Source: Niveibacterium microcysteis (GTDB taxonomy: Bacteria; Pseudomonadota; Gammaproteobacteria; Burkholderiales; Rhodocyclaceae). From it: a stretch of 64,000 nt of DNA. The stretch covers positions 3,720,001 to 3,784,000 of the forward strand of contig NZ_CP071060.1 in the NCBI RefSeq assembly GCF_017161445.1, read 5' to 3'. Below, one piece after another: positions 40,509 to 48,922 of this stretch (position 1 is the stretch's first letter; each line of letters starts with the position of its first letter). The translations under genes and the position numbers were made by a program. The notes under the pieces were generated by a model. It did not search any database. It saw only the letters and a list, made by a program, of their open reading frames with translations, and had not been told where the DNA came from.

Positions 40509-41450
40509 TTAAAGCCCCGCGTCGCTGCCACCGCCGAGCAGCGCCGCATCCACAACTCGCCGCGTCAGGTGTGTCGACATCAATTCGATGAAGCCATACA
40601 CATAGCCGCGCAGGTAGGCGTTCTTGCGGATGCCGATGCGCGTCACGGCCGATGAGAACAAATGCGACGCATCGACCGCCCCGATGCGTCGATCGACGAT
40701 CGGGTCGTACGCGATGGAGGCAATCAGGCCGATGCCAAGATCCATCGCGACATAGGTCTTGATCACGTCCGCATCCATCGCCGCGAGCACCACATTGGGC
40801 TTCAGCCCTCGCCCGAGGAAGGCGCGGTTGACTTCACTGCGGCCTGCGAAGGTGGTGTCGTAGGTGACGATCGGGTACTTCACGATCTCTTCCAGCGTAA
40901 GCGGCGTCGTCTTGAGAATCGGATGGCGCGGCGTGGCGATCACGCAGCGGTTCCATTGGTAGCTGGGCAGCGAGACGAGCCCCTCGGTTTCGCCAACCGC
41001 TTCGGTGGCAATCGCGAGATCGGCCTCGCCATCGAGCACCCATTCGCAGATCTGCCGCGGGCTGCCCTGGTGCAACGTAAGCCGCACGCCGGGAAACTTC
41101 TGCACGAAGGCCTGGATCACCCGCGGCAGCGCATAGCGCGCCTGGGTGTGCGTGGTGGCGATGTTGAGCTGGCCTTCGGACTCGTTGCTGAACTCGGCGC
41201 CCACCTTCTTCAGGCTATCGACCTCACCCAGCATCCGCTCGGCGATCGCCAGTACCTGGCGGCCCGGCTCGGTGACCCCGGTGAGCCGCTTGCCGTGCCG
41301 CACGAAGATCTCGATGCCGAGCTCCTCTTCAAGCTGCCGGATCTGCTTCGAGACCCCCGGCTGGGAGGTGTAGAGGGCGTCCGCCGCCTCCGAGACGTTA
41401 AGGCCGGCGCGCACCACTTCGACGATGTAGCGCAGTTGCTGCAGGTTCAT
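40509..41450 (-). CDS. cysB: LysR-type regulator CysB
   Basis: CysB activates sulfate-assimilation genes when its inducer O-acetylserine or N-acetylserine signals sulfur shortage. The 313-residue product has an N-terminal winged helix (MNLQQLRYIVEVVRAGLNVSEAADALYTSQPGVSKQIRQLEEELG, residues 1-45) and FVRHGKRLTGVTEPG. The effector domain contains TTHTQARYALPRVIQAF with the sulfate-site Thr pair, and SLPSYQWNRCVIAT. These are close to enterobacterial CysB. It is divergent from the sulfate operon it should regulate, across 108 bp. Confidence 0.95.
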   Translation of the reverse strand: MNLQQLRYIVEVVRAGLNVSEAADALYTSQPGVSKQIRQLEEELGIEIFVRHGKRLTGVTEPGRQVLAIAERMLGEVDSLKKVGAEFSNESEGQLNIATTHTQARYALPRVIQAFVQKFPGVRLTLHQGSPRQICEWVLDGEADLAIATEAVGETEGLVSLPSYQWNRCVIATPRHPILKTTPLTLEEIVKYPIVTYDTTFAGRSEVNRAFLGRGLKPNVVLAAMDADVIKTYVAMDLGIGLIASIAYDPIVDRRIGAVDASHLFSSAVTRIGIRKNAYLRGYVYGFIELMSTHLTRRVVDAALLGGGSDAGL

Positions 41451-41558
41451 GGCTATCGAACCTATATAACGAATTGTTCTTAGAGTCTAACACGCAGTCA
41501 GCAAAGGTAATTTAGCGCTCCGCTAAGATCGCGCCTCACATTCACCCACATTGAGCCC
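41451..41558. promoter_or_regulatory. Divergent cysB / sulfate operon control region
   Basis: This 108-bp region holds an AT-rich stretch, TATATAACGAATTGTTCTTA (41464-41483), resembling known CysB-binding half-sites (ATAAC...TTCTTA). A possible cysB -10 box (TATATA, minus strand) lies within it. A -10-like TAAGAT (41524-41529) precedes the sulfate operon but has no good -35 box, as expected of an activator-dependent promoter. Confidence 0.55.
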
Positions 41559-42338
41559 ATGGACTTCGCCTACACCATCGCCGGATTCGCTGTTGGCGCC
41601 ATCGTCGGATTGACCGGCGTAGGCGGCGGCTCGCTGATGACGCCCCTGCTGGTGCTGCTGTTCGGCATCCACCCGGCGGTCGCGGTCGGCACGGATCTGC
41701 TCTACGCCGCCATCACCAAGGCCGGCGGCACCGTGGCGCACAACCTCAAGGGCACCGTCGACTGGAAGATCACCGGGGCACTGGCCGCAGGCAGCCTGCC
41801 AGCTGCCGCCCTCACGCTCGTGGTGATCGGCACCTTCTTCCCGGGCGGCATCGGCGGCGCGTCGAAGATCATCTCGATCTCGCTCGGCATCGCGCTGCTG
41901 CTGACCGCCATCGCATTGATCTTCCGCCAGCGCATCCAGAAGTTCTCGCTCTCGCATCACGGCGCCGAACGCGATCCGCGCGTGACGCGCAACCTGACCG
42001 TGATCACCGGCGCCACTCTGGGCGTGCTGGTGTCGATTTCGTCAGTCGGTGCCGGCGCGCTGGGCGTGACGGTGTTGTTCTTCCTGTACCCTCGCCTGCC
42101 TGCCGTGCGGATTGTCGGCTCTGACATCGCGCACGCGGTGCCGCTCACGCTGGTCGCTGGCCTCGGTCACTGGTGGCTTGGCAGCGTCAACTGGTCATTG
42201 CTCGGCAGCCTGCTGATCGGCTCGCTGCCCGGCATCTGGATCGGCAGCCATATTTCCGCAAAGGTGCCGGAGAAATTCCTGCGCCCGGCGCTCGCAGTGA
42301 TGCTCGTGCTTGTTGGCACGAAGCTGATCGCGCACTGA
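41559..42338 (+). CDS. TauE/SafE (TSUP) family sulfite/sulfonate exporter-like membrane protein
   Basis: The 259-residue protein has about eight membrane helices with the TSUP repeats FAVGAIVGLTGVGGGSLMTPLLVLLFGIHPAVAVGTDLLYAAITKAGG and, in the second half, LGVLVSISSVGAGALGVTVLFFLYPRLPAVRIVGSDIAHAVPLT. TSUP members move sulfite, sulfoacetate or other small anions. Being first in a CysB-type operon, it may export excess sulfite produced by CysH or import a sulfur source; direction cannot be told from sequence. It is 30 bp upstream of the sulfite reductase. Confidence 0.88.
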   Translation: MDFAYTIAGFAVGAIVGLTGVGGGSLMTPLLVLLFGIHPAVAVGTDLLYAAITKAGGTVAHNLKGTVDWKITGALAAGSLPAAALTLVVIGTFFPGGIGGASKIISISLGIALLLTAIALIFRQRIQKFSLSHHGAERDPRVTRNLTVITGATLGVLVSISSVGAGALGVTVLFFLYPRLPAVRIVGSDIAHAVPLTLVAGLGHWWLGSVNWSLLGSLLIGSLPGIWIGSHISAKVPEKFLRPALAVMLVLVGTKLIAH

Positions 42339-42368
42339 TTACCCCCAATTTCAACAGAGAGATTCACG

Positions 42369-44057
42369 ATGTACCGCTACGACGACTACGACCAGCGCAT
42401 CGTTGACGAGCGCGTTGCCCAGTACCGCGATCAGACGCGCCGCTACCTCGCCGGGGAACTGTCGGAAGACGAGTTCCGCCCGCTGCGCCTGCAGAACGGC
42501 CTCTACATCCAGCGCCATGCGCCGATGCTTCGCGTCGCGATCCCCTACGGCCTGCTCGCCAGCCGACAGCTGCGCAAGCTCGCCGAGATCGCGCGCAAGT
42601 ACGACCGCGGCTACGCGCACTTCTCCACGCGCCAGAATTGCCAGTTCAACTGGCCCAAGCTCGAAGACACGCCGGACATCCTGGCTGAGCTGGCAAGCGT
42701 CGAGATGCATGCGATCCAGACCTCGGGCAACTGCATCCGAAACATCACGACGGACCAGTTCGCCGGCGTGGCGCCGGACGAAGTGGTCGACCCGCGCGCG
42801 CTGGCCGAGATCCTGCGTCAGTGGAGCACCTTCCACCCTGAATTCGCCGCACTGCCGCGCAAGTTCAAGATCGCGGTGAACGGCGCCCAGAGCGACCGCG
42901 CCGTGGTGCGGGTGCACGACATCGGCCTCGAATTCCTGCGTAGCGATGCGGGTGAGCTTGTCGTGAAGGTCTGGGTCGGCGGTGGTCTGGGCCGCACACC
43001 GATCATCGGCCAGGTGATCCACGAAGCACTGCCGTGGAAGCACGTGATCACCTACTGCGAAGCGATCCTGCGGGTCTACAACCGCTACGGCCGCCGCGAC
43101 AACCTCTACAAGGCGCGCATCAAGATCCTCGTGAAGGCGCTCGGCATCGAGGAATTCAAGCGTCAGGTCGAGGAAGAGTGGGCGTTCTGGAAAGACGGCC
43201 CGAGTACCGTCACCCAGGCCGAACTCGACCGCGTCAGCGCGCACTTCACGCCGCCGGCCTATGAAAAGCTTGCCGACTGCGACCCTGATTTCAACGGCAA
43301 GGCGGCAACCAATCCCGCCTTCGCGGCATGGCTCAAGCGCTGCACGCATCCGCACAAGGTTTCGGGCTACCGCGCGGTCACGCTGTCGCTGAAGAAGACC
43401 GGCATCGCGCCGGGCGATGCCACCGCCGAGCAGATGGAAATCGTCGCCAACCTGGCTGATCGCTACAGCTTCGGTGAGCTGCGCGTATCACACGAGCAGA
43501 ACCTGATCCTCGCCGACGTGAAACTCAGCGATCTGTTCGACGTATGGCAGACGGCGCGCGCCGCGGGCCTGGCCACGCCGAACATCGGCTTGCTGACCGA
43601 CATCGTGTGCTGCCCCGGCGGTGACTTCTGCTCGCTCGCCAACGCCAAGAGCATCCCGATTGCACAGGCAATCCAGGAACGCTTCGACAACCTCGACTTC
43701 CTGTTCGACCTGGGCGACATCGAACTGAACATCTCCGGCTGCATGAACAGCTGCGGTCATCACCATGTCGGCCACATCGGCATCCTCGGTGTCGATAAGG
43801 ATGGCTCGGAGTGGTACCAGATCTCGCTCGGCGGCCAGCAGGGCAATGAAGCGACGATCGGCAGCGTGATCGGTCGCGCGTTTGCAGCGGCCGATGTGCC
43901 GGACGTGATCAGCAAGATCATCAGCGTCTTCGTCGAACAGCGCGAAGGCGAAGAGCTGTTCATCGACGTCGTGCGCCGTATCGGCCTCGACCCCTTCAAG
44001 GCCCGCGTGTACGGCACGCCGGCTGCTGCCCCGAAGAAGGAGCTTGCGAATGTCTAA
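42369..44057 (+). CDS. cysI: Sulfite reductase hemoprotein (CysI type)
   Basis: This 562-residue siroheme/[4Fe-4S] enzyme reduces sulfite to sulfide. The cluster ligands are visible as Cys415-x5-Cys421 (CCPGGDFC) and Cys458-x3-Cys462 (SGCMNSCGHHH). Ferredoxin-like half-domains occur near residues 55-125 (TRQNCQFNWPKLEDTPDI) and in the C-terminal half. It is written MYRYDDYDQRIVDERVAQYRDQ at the N-terminus like the betaproteobacterial nitrite/sulfite reductases. No cysJ flavoprotein accompanies it, so electrons probably come from ferredoxin or another partner, perhaps with help from the DUF934 protein, which overlaps its 3' end by 8 bp. Confidence 0.94.
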   Translation: MYRYDDYDQRIVDERVAQYRDQTRRYLAGELSEDEFRPLRLQNGLYIQRHAPMLRVAIPYGLLASRQLRKLAEIARKYDRGYAHFSTRQNCQFNWPKLEDTPDILAELASVEMHAIQTSGNCIRNITTDQFAGVAPDEVVDPRALAEILRQWSTFHPEFAALPRKFKIAVNGAQSDRAVVRVHDIGLEFLRSDAGELVVKVWVGGGLGRTPIIGQVIHEALPWKHVITYCEAILRVYNRYGRRDNLYKARIKILVKALGIEEFKRQVEEEWAFWKDGPSTVTQAELDRVSAHFTPPAYEKLADCDPDFNGKAATNPAFAAWLKRCTHPHKVSGYRAVTLSLKKTGIAPGDATAEQMEIVANLADRYSFGELRVSHEQNLILADVKLSDLFDVWQTARAAGLATPNIGLLTDIVCCPGGDFCSLANAKSIPIAQAIQERFDNLDFLFDLGDIELNISGCMNSCGHHHVGHIGILGVDKDGSEWYQISLGGQQGNEATIGSVIGRAFAAADVPDVISKIISVFVEQREGEELFIDVVRRIGLDPFKARVYGTPAAAPKKELANV

Positions 44058-44649
44058 CCTGATCAAGCACGGCGCCATCGTCGAGGACAACTGGACGCTG
44101 GTGCGCTACCCGGCGGTTGAAGAAGCAGTGCAGAAGCAGGCCGGCAAGGTGGTGCAATTCAAGGTCACCGGCACCGAGGCCGCCTCGCCCGAGTTGATCG
44201 CGCAAGTGCAGATTCCGGCCGGCCGCGCGATCGTGCCGCTGGCGGTATTCCGCGCCCGCAAGGACGACCTGGCTGCGCGCATCGCCGCCGGCGAAATCGG
44301 CGTGTGGCTGGAGAGCTTCGAGTTGGTCGAAGACCTCGTAGCCGCCGTGGGCGACATCAACACCCTGCCGCTGATCGCTTACGACTTCCCGAAGTTCGTC
44401 GATGGTCGCGGCTTCTCCGCCGCCGTGCTGCTGCGTACCCGCTACGGCTACAAGAACGAGTTGCGTGCAATCGGCGATGTGCTGCGCGACAAGCTCTACT
44501 TCATGCAGCGCTGCGGCTTCGACGCCTACTTGATCCGCGCCGATCGCTCGGCCGAGGATGCGCTGGCCTCGCTGCGCGATTTCTCCGAGCCTTACCAGGC
44601 TTCGGTGGCCGAGCCGCAACCGCTGTGGCGCCGCCACGCTCGCGCCTGA
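44050..44649 (+). CDS. DUF934 protein of the sulfate-assimilation operon
   Basis: The 199-residue protein contains IVEDNWTLVRYPA near the N-terminus and, toward the C-terminus, LPLIAYDFPKFVDGRGFSAAVLLRTRYGYKNELRAIGDVLRDKLYFMQRCGFDAYLIRAD, the core DUF934 signature. DUF934 genes sit beside cysI-like genes in many proteobacteria, so an accessory role in sulfite reduction is inferred; the biochemistry is unknown. The ATG at 44050 is preferred over TTG 44044 because AAGGAG lies at normal distance and homology starts with MSNLIK. It overlaps cysI by 8 bp, implying coupling. Confidence 0.88.
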   Translation: MSNLIKHGAIVEDNWTLVRYPAVEEAVQKQAGKVVQFKVTGTEAASPELIAQVQIPAGRAIVPLAVFRARKDDLAARIAAGEIGVWLESFELVEDLVAAVGDINTLPLIAYDFPKFVDGRGFSAAVLLRTRYGYKNELRAIGDVLRDKLYFMQRCGFDAYLIRADRSAEDALASLRDFSEPYQASVAEPQPLWRRHARA

Positions 44650-44662
44650 ACGGAGTCCAGTG

Positions 44663-45433
44663 ATGAGCGAGAGCGTTTCCTTCCTTAAGCCGCGCGCAAA
44701 GAACCCGGCGACCTCGCCGGCGCTGACCGATGAGCTGCGCACCACGGTCGCGGTGAAGCGCGCCCGTACGCTGGAACTGCTGCATGCGGCGATCGAGGAA
44801 TTCGGTGCCGCCGGTGAAGTCACCTTCGCCAACAGCTTCGGCGCCGAGGACATGGTGCTGACGGACCTGATCCTCGCCGAGCGCCTGCCGATCGAGATCT
44901 TCTCACTCGACACCGGCCGCCTGCCGGCGGAGACCTACACCCTGATGGGCGAGGTGGAGAAGCGCTACAGCACGAAGCTGAAAGTCTTCTTCCCGGACGC
45001 GACGGCCGTCGAGCAATACGTGCGCACCGAAGGCATCAACGCCTTCTACGACTCAGTCGAGCTACGCAAGGCGTGCTGCGGCATCCGCAAGGTCGAACCG
45101 CTGCGTCGTGCGCTGGCCGGCAAGAAGGCATGGATCACCGGCCTGCGCGCCGCGCAGAGCACCACCCGCATCGAGCTCGCACCGCGCGAATTCGATGCAG
45201 GCAACGGGCTGGAGAAGTTCAACCCGCTGTTCGACTGGAGCGAGCAGGAAGTCTGGGCCTACATCCGCATCCATGAGCTGCCCTACAACGCGCTGCACGA
45301 CCAGTTCTACCCGAGCATCGGCTGTGCGCCCTGCACCCGCTCGATCGCGGTCGGCGAGGATGTGCGCGCCGGGCGCTGGTGGTGGGAGAATCCCGAGTCC
45401 AAAGAGTGCGGCCTGCACGTGAAGAAATCCTGA
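44663..45433 (+). CDS. cysH: APS/PAPS reductase (iron-sulfur type)
   Basis: The 256-residue enzyme reduces activated sulfate to sulfite. It has the PAPS-reductase fold (SFGAEDMVLTDLIL, FSLDTGRLPAETY). The [4Fe-4S] ligands are Cys138-Cys139 (KACCGIRK) and Cys221-x2-Cys224 (GCAPCTR), with the catalytic Cys249 in KECGLH. A cluster of this type points to adenylyl sulfate (APS) as the substrate, matching the absence of an APS kinase (cysC) in the operon. CGGAG precedes the ATG at 44663. It lies between DUF934 and cysD. Confidence 0.94.
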   Translation: MSESVSFLKPRAKNPATSPALTDELRTTVAVKRARTLELLHAAIEEFGAAGEVTFANSFGAEDMVLTDLILAERLPIEIFSLDTGRLPAETYTLMGEVEKRYSTKLKVFFPDATAVEQYVRTEGINAFYDSVELRKACCGIRKVEPLRRALAGKKAWITGLRAAQSTTRIELAPREFDAGNGLEKFNPLFDWSEQEVWAYIRIHELPYNALHDQFYPSIGCAPCTRSIAVGEDVRAGRWWWENPESKECGLHVKKS

Positions 45434-45463
45434 GCGCGCGTCGCTCACGCTGAAAGCAAACGA

Positions 45464-46378
45464 ATGAGTACGCTGACCAAACAAACGCTGTCGCACCTCG
45501 ACTGGCTCGAAGCCGAAGCCATCCACATCATGCGCGAGGTCGCAGGCCAGTGCGAACGCCCGGTGCTGCTGTTCTCGGGCGGCAAGGATTCGATCTGCCT
45601 GCTGCGCATCGCCGAGAAGGCTTTCCGCCCCGGCCGCTTCCCCTTCCCGCTGATGCACATCGACACCGGCCACAACTACAAGGAAGTCACCGACTTCCGC
45701 GACAAGCGTGCGGCCGAACTCGGCGAACGCCTGATCGTGCGCTCGGTGGAAGACTCGATGAAGCGCGGCTCGGTGGTGCTCAAGTCGGCCGATGAATCGC
45801 GCAACAAGCACCAGTCGGTGACCTTGCTCGAAGCAATCGCCGAGTTCGAATTCGACGCCTGCATCGGTGGCGCACGTCGCGACGAGGAGAAGGCCCGCGC
45901 GAAGGAACGCGTGATGAGCTTCCGCGACGAGTTCGGCCAGTGGGATCCGAAGAACCAGCGCCCGGAACTGTGGAACCTCTACAACGCCCGCGCCTTCAAG
46001 GGTGAGAACATCCGCGCCTTCCCGATCAGCAACTGGACCGAGATGGACGTGTGGCAGTACATCGAGCGCGAGAAGCTTGAGCTGCCGTCGATCTACTTCG
46101 CGCACACCCGCCCGGTGGTGCGCAAGGGCACCCTGCTGCAGCCGGTAACCGAGCTGACGCCGGCCAAGCCGGGTGATGTGGTGGAAGAGGTGATGGTGCG
46201 CTTCCGCACCGTTGGCGATATCACCTGCACCGCGCCGGTCGAGTCGACGGCGAGAACGGTCGAGCAGATCGTCGTCGAGACCGCCACCACCACGATCACC
46301 GAGCGCGGCGCGACGCGACTGGACGACCAGACCTCGGAAGCGTCGATGGAGCAACGAAAAAAAGAAGGCTACTTCTGA
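45464..46378 (+). CDS. cysD: Sulfate adenylyltransferase subunit 2 (CysD)
   Basis: CysD with the GTPase CysN forms adenylyl sulfate from sulfate and ATP. The 304-residue product has the PP-loop LLFSGGKDSICLLRIAEKAF (SGGKDS at 38-43), HIDTGHNYKEVTDFRD, the FDACIGGARRDEEKARAKER motif and a C-terminal REKLELPSIYFAH, matching CysD. It is 30 bp downstream of cysH. It is followed by an unusually long 152-bp gap before cysN. Confidence 0.96.
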   Translation: MSTLTKQTLSHLDWLEAEAIHIMREVAGQCERPVLLFSGGKDSICLLRIAEKAFRPGRFPFPLMHIDTGHNYKEVTDFRDKRAAELGERLIVRSVEDSMKRGSVVLKSADESRNKHQSVTLLEAIAEFEFDACIGGARRDEEKARAKERVMSFRDEFGQWDPKNQRPELWNLYNARAFKGENIRAFPISNWTEMDVWQYIEREKLELPSIYFAHTRPVVRKGTLLQPVTELTPAKPGDVVEEVMVRFRTVGDITCTAPVESTARTVEQIVVETATTTITERGATRLDDQTSEASMEQRKKEGYF

Positions 46379-46530
46379 AAGAACACGCATAGATCTGCTG
46401 CGCGGCCTCATCCCGGGGCCTGTGATGCTCGCCGTACCGCATGTACGGCTGCGCTTCTCGACCCCGGCCTGACCCCGCTCGCTACGATCTCTGCGCGTCC
46501 TTTTGTAGGACTTAACGAAAGAACCTAGAG
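46379..46530 (+). other. 152-bp cysD-cysN spacer with hairpins
   Basis: The other genes of this operon overlap or are at most 30 bp apart, but this gap is 152 bp. It holds two inverted repeats: GCCGTAC-CGCAT-GTACGGC near 46433-46451, and GTCCT-TTTGT-AGGAC just before cysN (about 46498-46512). No reading frame of note crosses it. It may carry a processing or partial termination signal or an internal promoter. Confidence 0.5.
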
Positions 46531-47826
46531 ATGTCCGCGATGGAACACCTTCCGACCCAAGAAAACGGCCTGCTGCGCTTCATGACCTGCGGCAGCGTCG
46601 ACGACGGCAAGAGCACGCTGATCGGCCGCCTGCTGTACGACACCAAGGCGATCCTCGCCGATGCGCTGACCGCGATCGAGAAGACCTCGAAGAAGCGCGG
46701 GCTCGAGGCGGTCGACCTCTCGCTGCTGACCGATGGCCTGCAGGCCGAGCGCGAACAGGGGATCACGATCGACGTGGCCTACCGCTACTTCGCCACCGGC
46801 ACGCGCAAGTACATCATCGCCGACGCGCCGGGCCACGAGCAGTACACCCGCAACATGGTCACCGCGGCATCCACCGCGAACCTCGCGATCATCATGATCG
46901 ACGCGCGCAAGGGTGTGCTCGCGCAGACCCGCCGGCACAGCTACATCACGCATCTGGTGGGCATTCCGCATCTGGTGGTGGCGGTGAACAAGATGGATCT
47001 GGTCGACTACAACCAGGCCACGTACGACCGCATCTGCGCCGAGTACCGTGCCTTCGCCGACAAGATGGGCCTCACCGCCAAGGGCTTCGACGTGCGCTTC
47101 ATCCCGGTGTCCGCGCTGGCTGGCGACAACATCGTCGAGCGCGGCGATGCGATGCCCTGGTACGAAGGCCCGACCCTGCTGGATATCCTCGAAACGGCGC
47201 CGCCCGCTGGCACGCACGAACGCAGCGAATCCTTCCGCTTCCCGGTGCAGTACGTGATCCGCCCGCAAGCCTCGGACGACCCCGAACTGCACGACTACCG
47301 CGGCTTCGCCGGTCGTGTCGAATCGGGCACGGTACAAGCGGGCGACGCCGTCACGGTGCTGCCCTCGGGCATCGAATCGCGCGTCAAGGCGGTGCACATC
47401 GGCGGGGAGCCGATCGACGTCGGCCACACCGAACAGTCGGTCACGCTGCTGCTGGAAGACGAGGTCGACATCTCGCGCGGCGACATGATCGTCAAGTCCG
47501 GCAACGCGCCGGAAGCGAAGAAGGAGCTGCGCGCGATGCTGTGCTGGCTGTCGGAGACGCCGCTGTCGCCGGCCCGCACCTACCTGATCCGCCACACCTC
47601 GCGCACCGTCAAGGCCAAGCTTTCGGGCATCGCCTACAAGGTCGACATCAACTCGCAAGAGCATGTCGATGCGACGCAACTGGCGGTGAACGACATCGCC
47701 GAGGTCGGCTTCAAGCTCGCGCAGCCGATCTTCGCTGACCCCTACACCACTAACCGCGAAACCGGCGCCTTCATCGTCGTCGACGAGTCGACCAACAACA
47801 CGGTCGGCGCAGGCATGGTGCTGTAA
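46531..47826 (+). CDS. cysN: Sulfate adenylyltransferase subunit 1 (CysN, GTPase)
   Basis: The 431-residue GTPase shows P-loop GSVDDGKST (21-29), switch GITIDVAYRYF, DAPGHEQYTRNMVTAAS and NKMD, followed by EF-Tu-like domains 2 and 3. Hydrolysis of GTP drives APS synthesis by CysD. The length indicates a stand-alone CysN without the fused CysC kinase seen in some bacteria, consistent with a cysH that uses APS. It is the last gene of the sulfate operon and ends at a strong terminator. Confidence 0.96.
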   Translation: MSAMEHLPTQENGLLRFMTCGSVDDGKSTLIGRLLYDTKAILADALTAIEKTSKKRGLEAVDLSLLTDGLQAEREQGITIDVAYRYFATGTRKYIIADAPGHEQYTRNMVTAASTANLAIIMIDARKGVLAQTRRHSYITHLVGIPHLVVAVNKMDLVDYNQATYDRICAEYRAFADKMGLTAKGFDVRFIPVSALAGDNIVERGDAMPWYEGPTLLDILETAPPAGTHERSESFRFPVQYVIRPQASDDPELHDYRGFAGRVESGTVQAGDAVTVLPSGIESRVKAVHIGGEPIDVGHTEQSVTLLLEDEVDISRGDMIVKSGNAPEAKKELRAMLCWLSETPLSPARTYLIRHTSRTVKAKLSGIAYKVDINSQEHVDATQLAVNDIAEVGFKLAQPIFADPYTTNRETGAFIVVDESTNNTVGAGMVL

Positions 47827-47852
47827 AGAAAGAAGTCTGGCCGCAACAGGAA

Positions 47853-47886
47853 GAAGGGCAACCCTGACAGGTTGCCCTTCTTTTTT
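47853..47886 (+). terminator. Rho-independent terminator after cysN
   Basis: GAAGGGCAACC and GGTTGCCCTTC form a perfect 11-bp stem with a CTGACA loop, followed by six T residues. Confidence 0.92.
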
Positions 47887-47998
47887 GGGCTCCGGGCGCC
47901 GGTGCACGCGGACATGCCGACGCGCCCTCCTCGCACCGCGACGCGCCAGTCCGGTCATAATCGCTGTCACCTCGCCCGCCACACGGGAGCACCGCCAC

Positions 47999-48895
47999 AT
48001 GCTGCATCGCGTGTTACTGCTCTTAGTCGCGCTGTTCGCACTGCCGGCCATCGCCGGAGATATCCGTTTCCCGGGCGGCGATACGCCGGAAGACAAGCGC
48101 TGGGACTTCGTGCTCGAGATCCTCACCCTGGCGCTGCAGAAAGCCCCGGCGAGCGACGCGCCCGACCGCATCGTGCGGCTGCCGGCGCAGATGCAGGCAC
48201 GCCGGATTGCGGACCTGAGCAGCGGCCACCTGGACGTCGCGGTCGCCATCGGCAGCCGCGATCTGGTGCGCCAGCCGGTGATCTTCATCCCGGTGCCGCT
48301 GCAACGCGGCCTGCTCGGCTGGCGCCTGCTACTGGCAAACGCCGAGGGCGCGCGAGAACTCGCTCATGTGCAGTCGCTCGACGACCTGCGCCCGTTGCGG
48401 ATGGGCTTCGTCCGGACTTTTGCCGATTACCCGGTGATGCTGGCCAATCAGCTCAGGGTGGTCGACGGCGCGGACTACCAAGGCATGTTCAAGATGCTCA
48501 AGGCTGGCCGCATGGACTACCTCTCGCGCGGCGTAGGCGAAATCTTCGCGGAGCACGAGGCCCTGCATGCGCGCGGCGACAACACGCTGCTGATCGAGCC
48601 GAGGCTGGCCTTGCACTACCGCGCCGACTGGTTCTTCGTCGTCAATCCGGCCCGACGCGACCTGGCCGAGCGCATCGGCCGCGGGCTCGATCAGGCGCGC
48701 CGCGACGGCAGCTACGAGCGCGTATTCCAGCAGTACTTTGCGCCGGTGCTCGCGCAAGCACGGCTTGATCAGCGGCAGATCATCGAACTCGCGAACCCGG
48801 ACTTCCCGGACCTGGGCAACCAGATCCCCGCCAACTGGTGGTGGGCGCCGGAGCCGCGCAGAAGCAGCGTCGGCGAAGCGCAGAAACCGCACTGA
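47999..48895 (+). CDS. Solitary periplasmic solute-binding-like protein
   Basis: The 298-residue protein has a signal peptide (MLHRVLLLLVALFALPAIAG, cleavage after AIAG-type residues near 20). A type 3 solute-binding-like fold follows, suggested by LAHVQSLDDLRPLRMGFVRTFADYPVMLANQLRVV, FKMLKAGRMDYLSRGVGEIFAEHEAL and a C-terminal DQARRDGSYERVFQQYFAPVL. GGGAG lies about 10 bases before the ATG. No permease or ATPase genes are adjacent, so it may act in signalling or sensing rather than import. It converges on another protein of the same general class at 48923-49708. Confidence 0.75.
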   Translation: MLHRVLLLLVALFALPAIAGDIRFPGGDTPEDKRWDFVLEILTLALQKAPASDAPDRIVRLPAQMQARRIADLSSGHLDVAVAIGSRDLVRQPVIFIPVPLQRGLLGWRLLLANAEGARELAHVQSLDDLRPLRMGFVRTFADYPVMLANQLRVVDGADYQGMFKMLKAGRMDYLSRGVGEIFAEHEALHARGDNTLLIEPRLALHYRADWFFVVNPARRDLAERIGRGLDQARRDGSYERVFQQYFAPVLAQARLDQRQIIELANPDFPDLGNQIPANWWWAPEPRRSSVGEAQKPH

Positions 48896-48922
48896 ACGGG
48901 CGGCCGTCGCGCCTCCAACACG

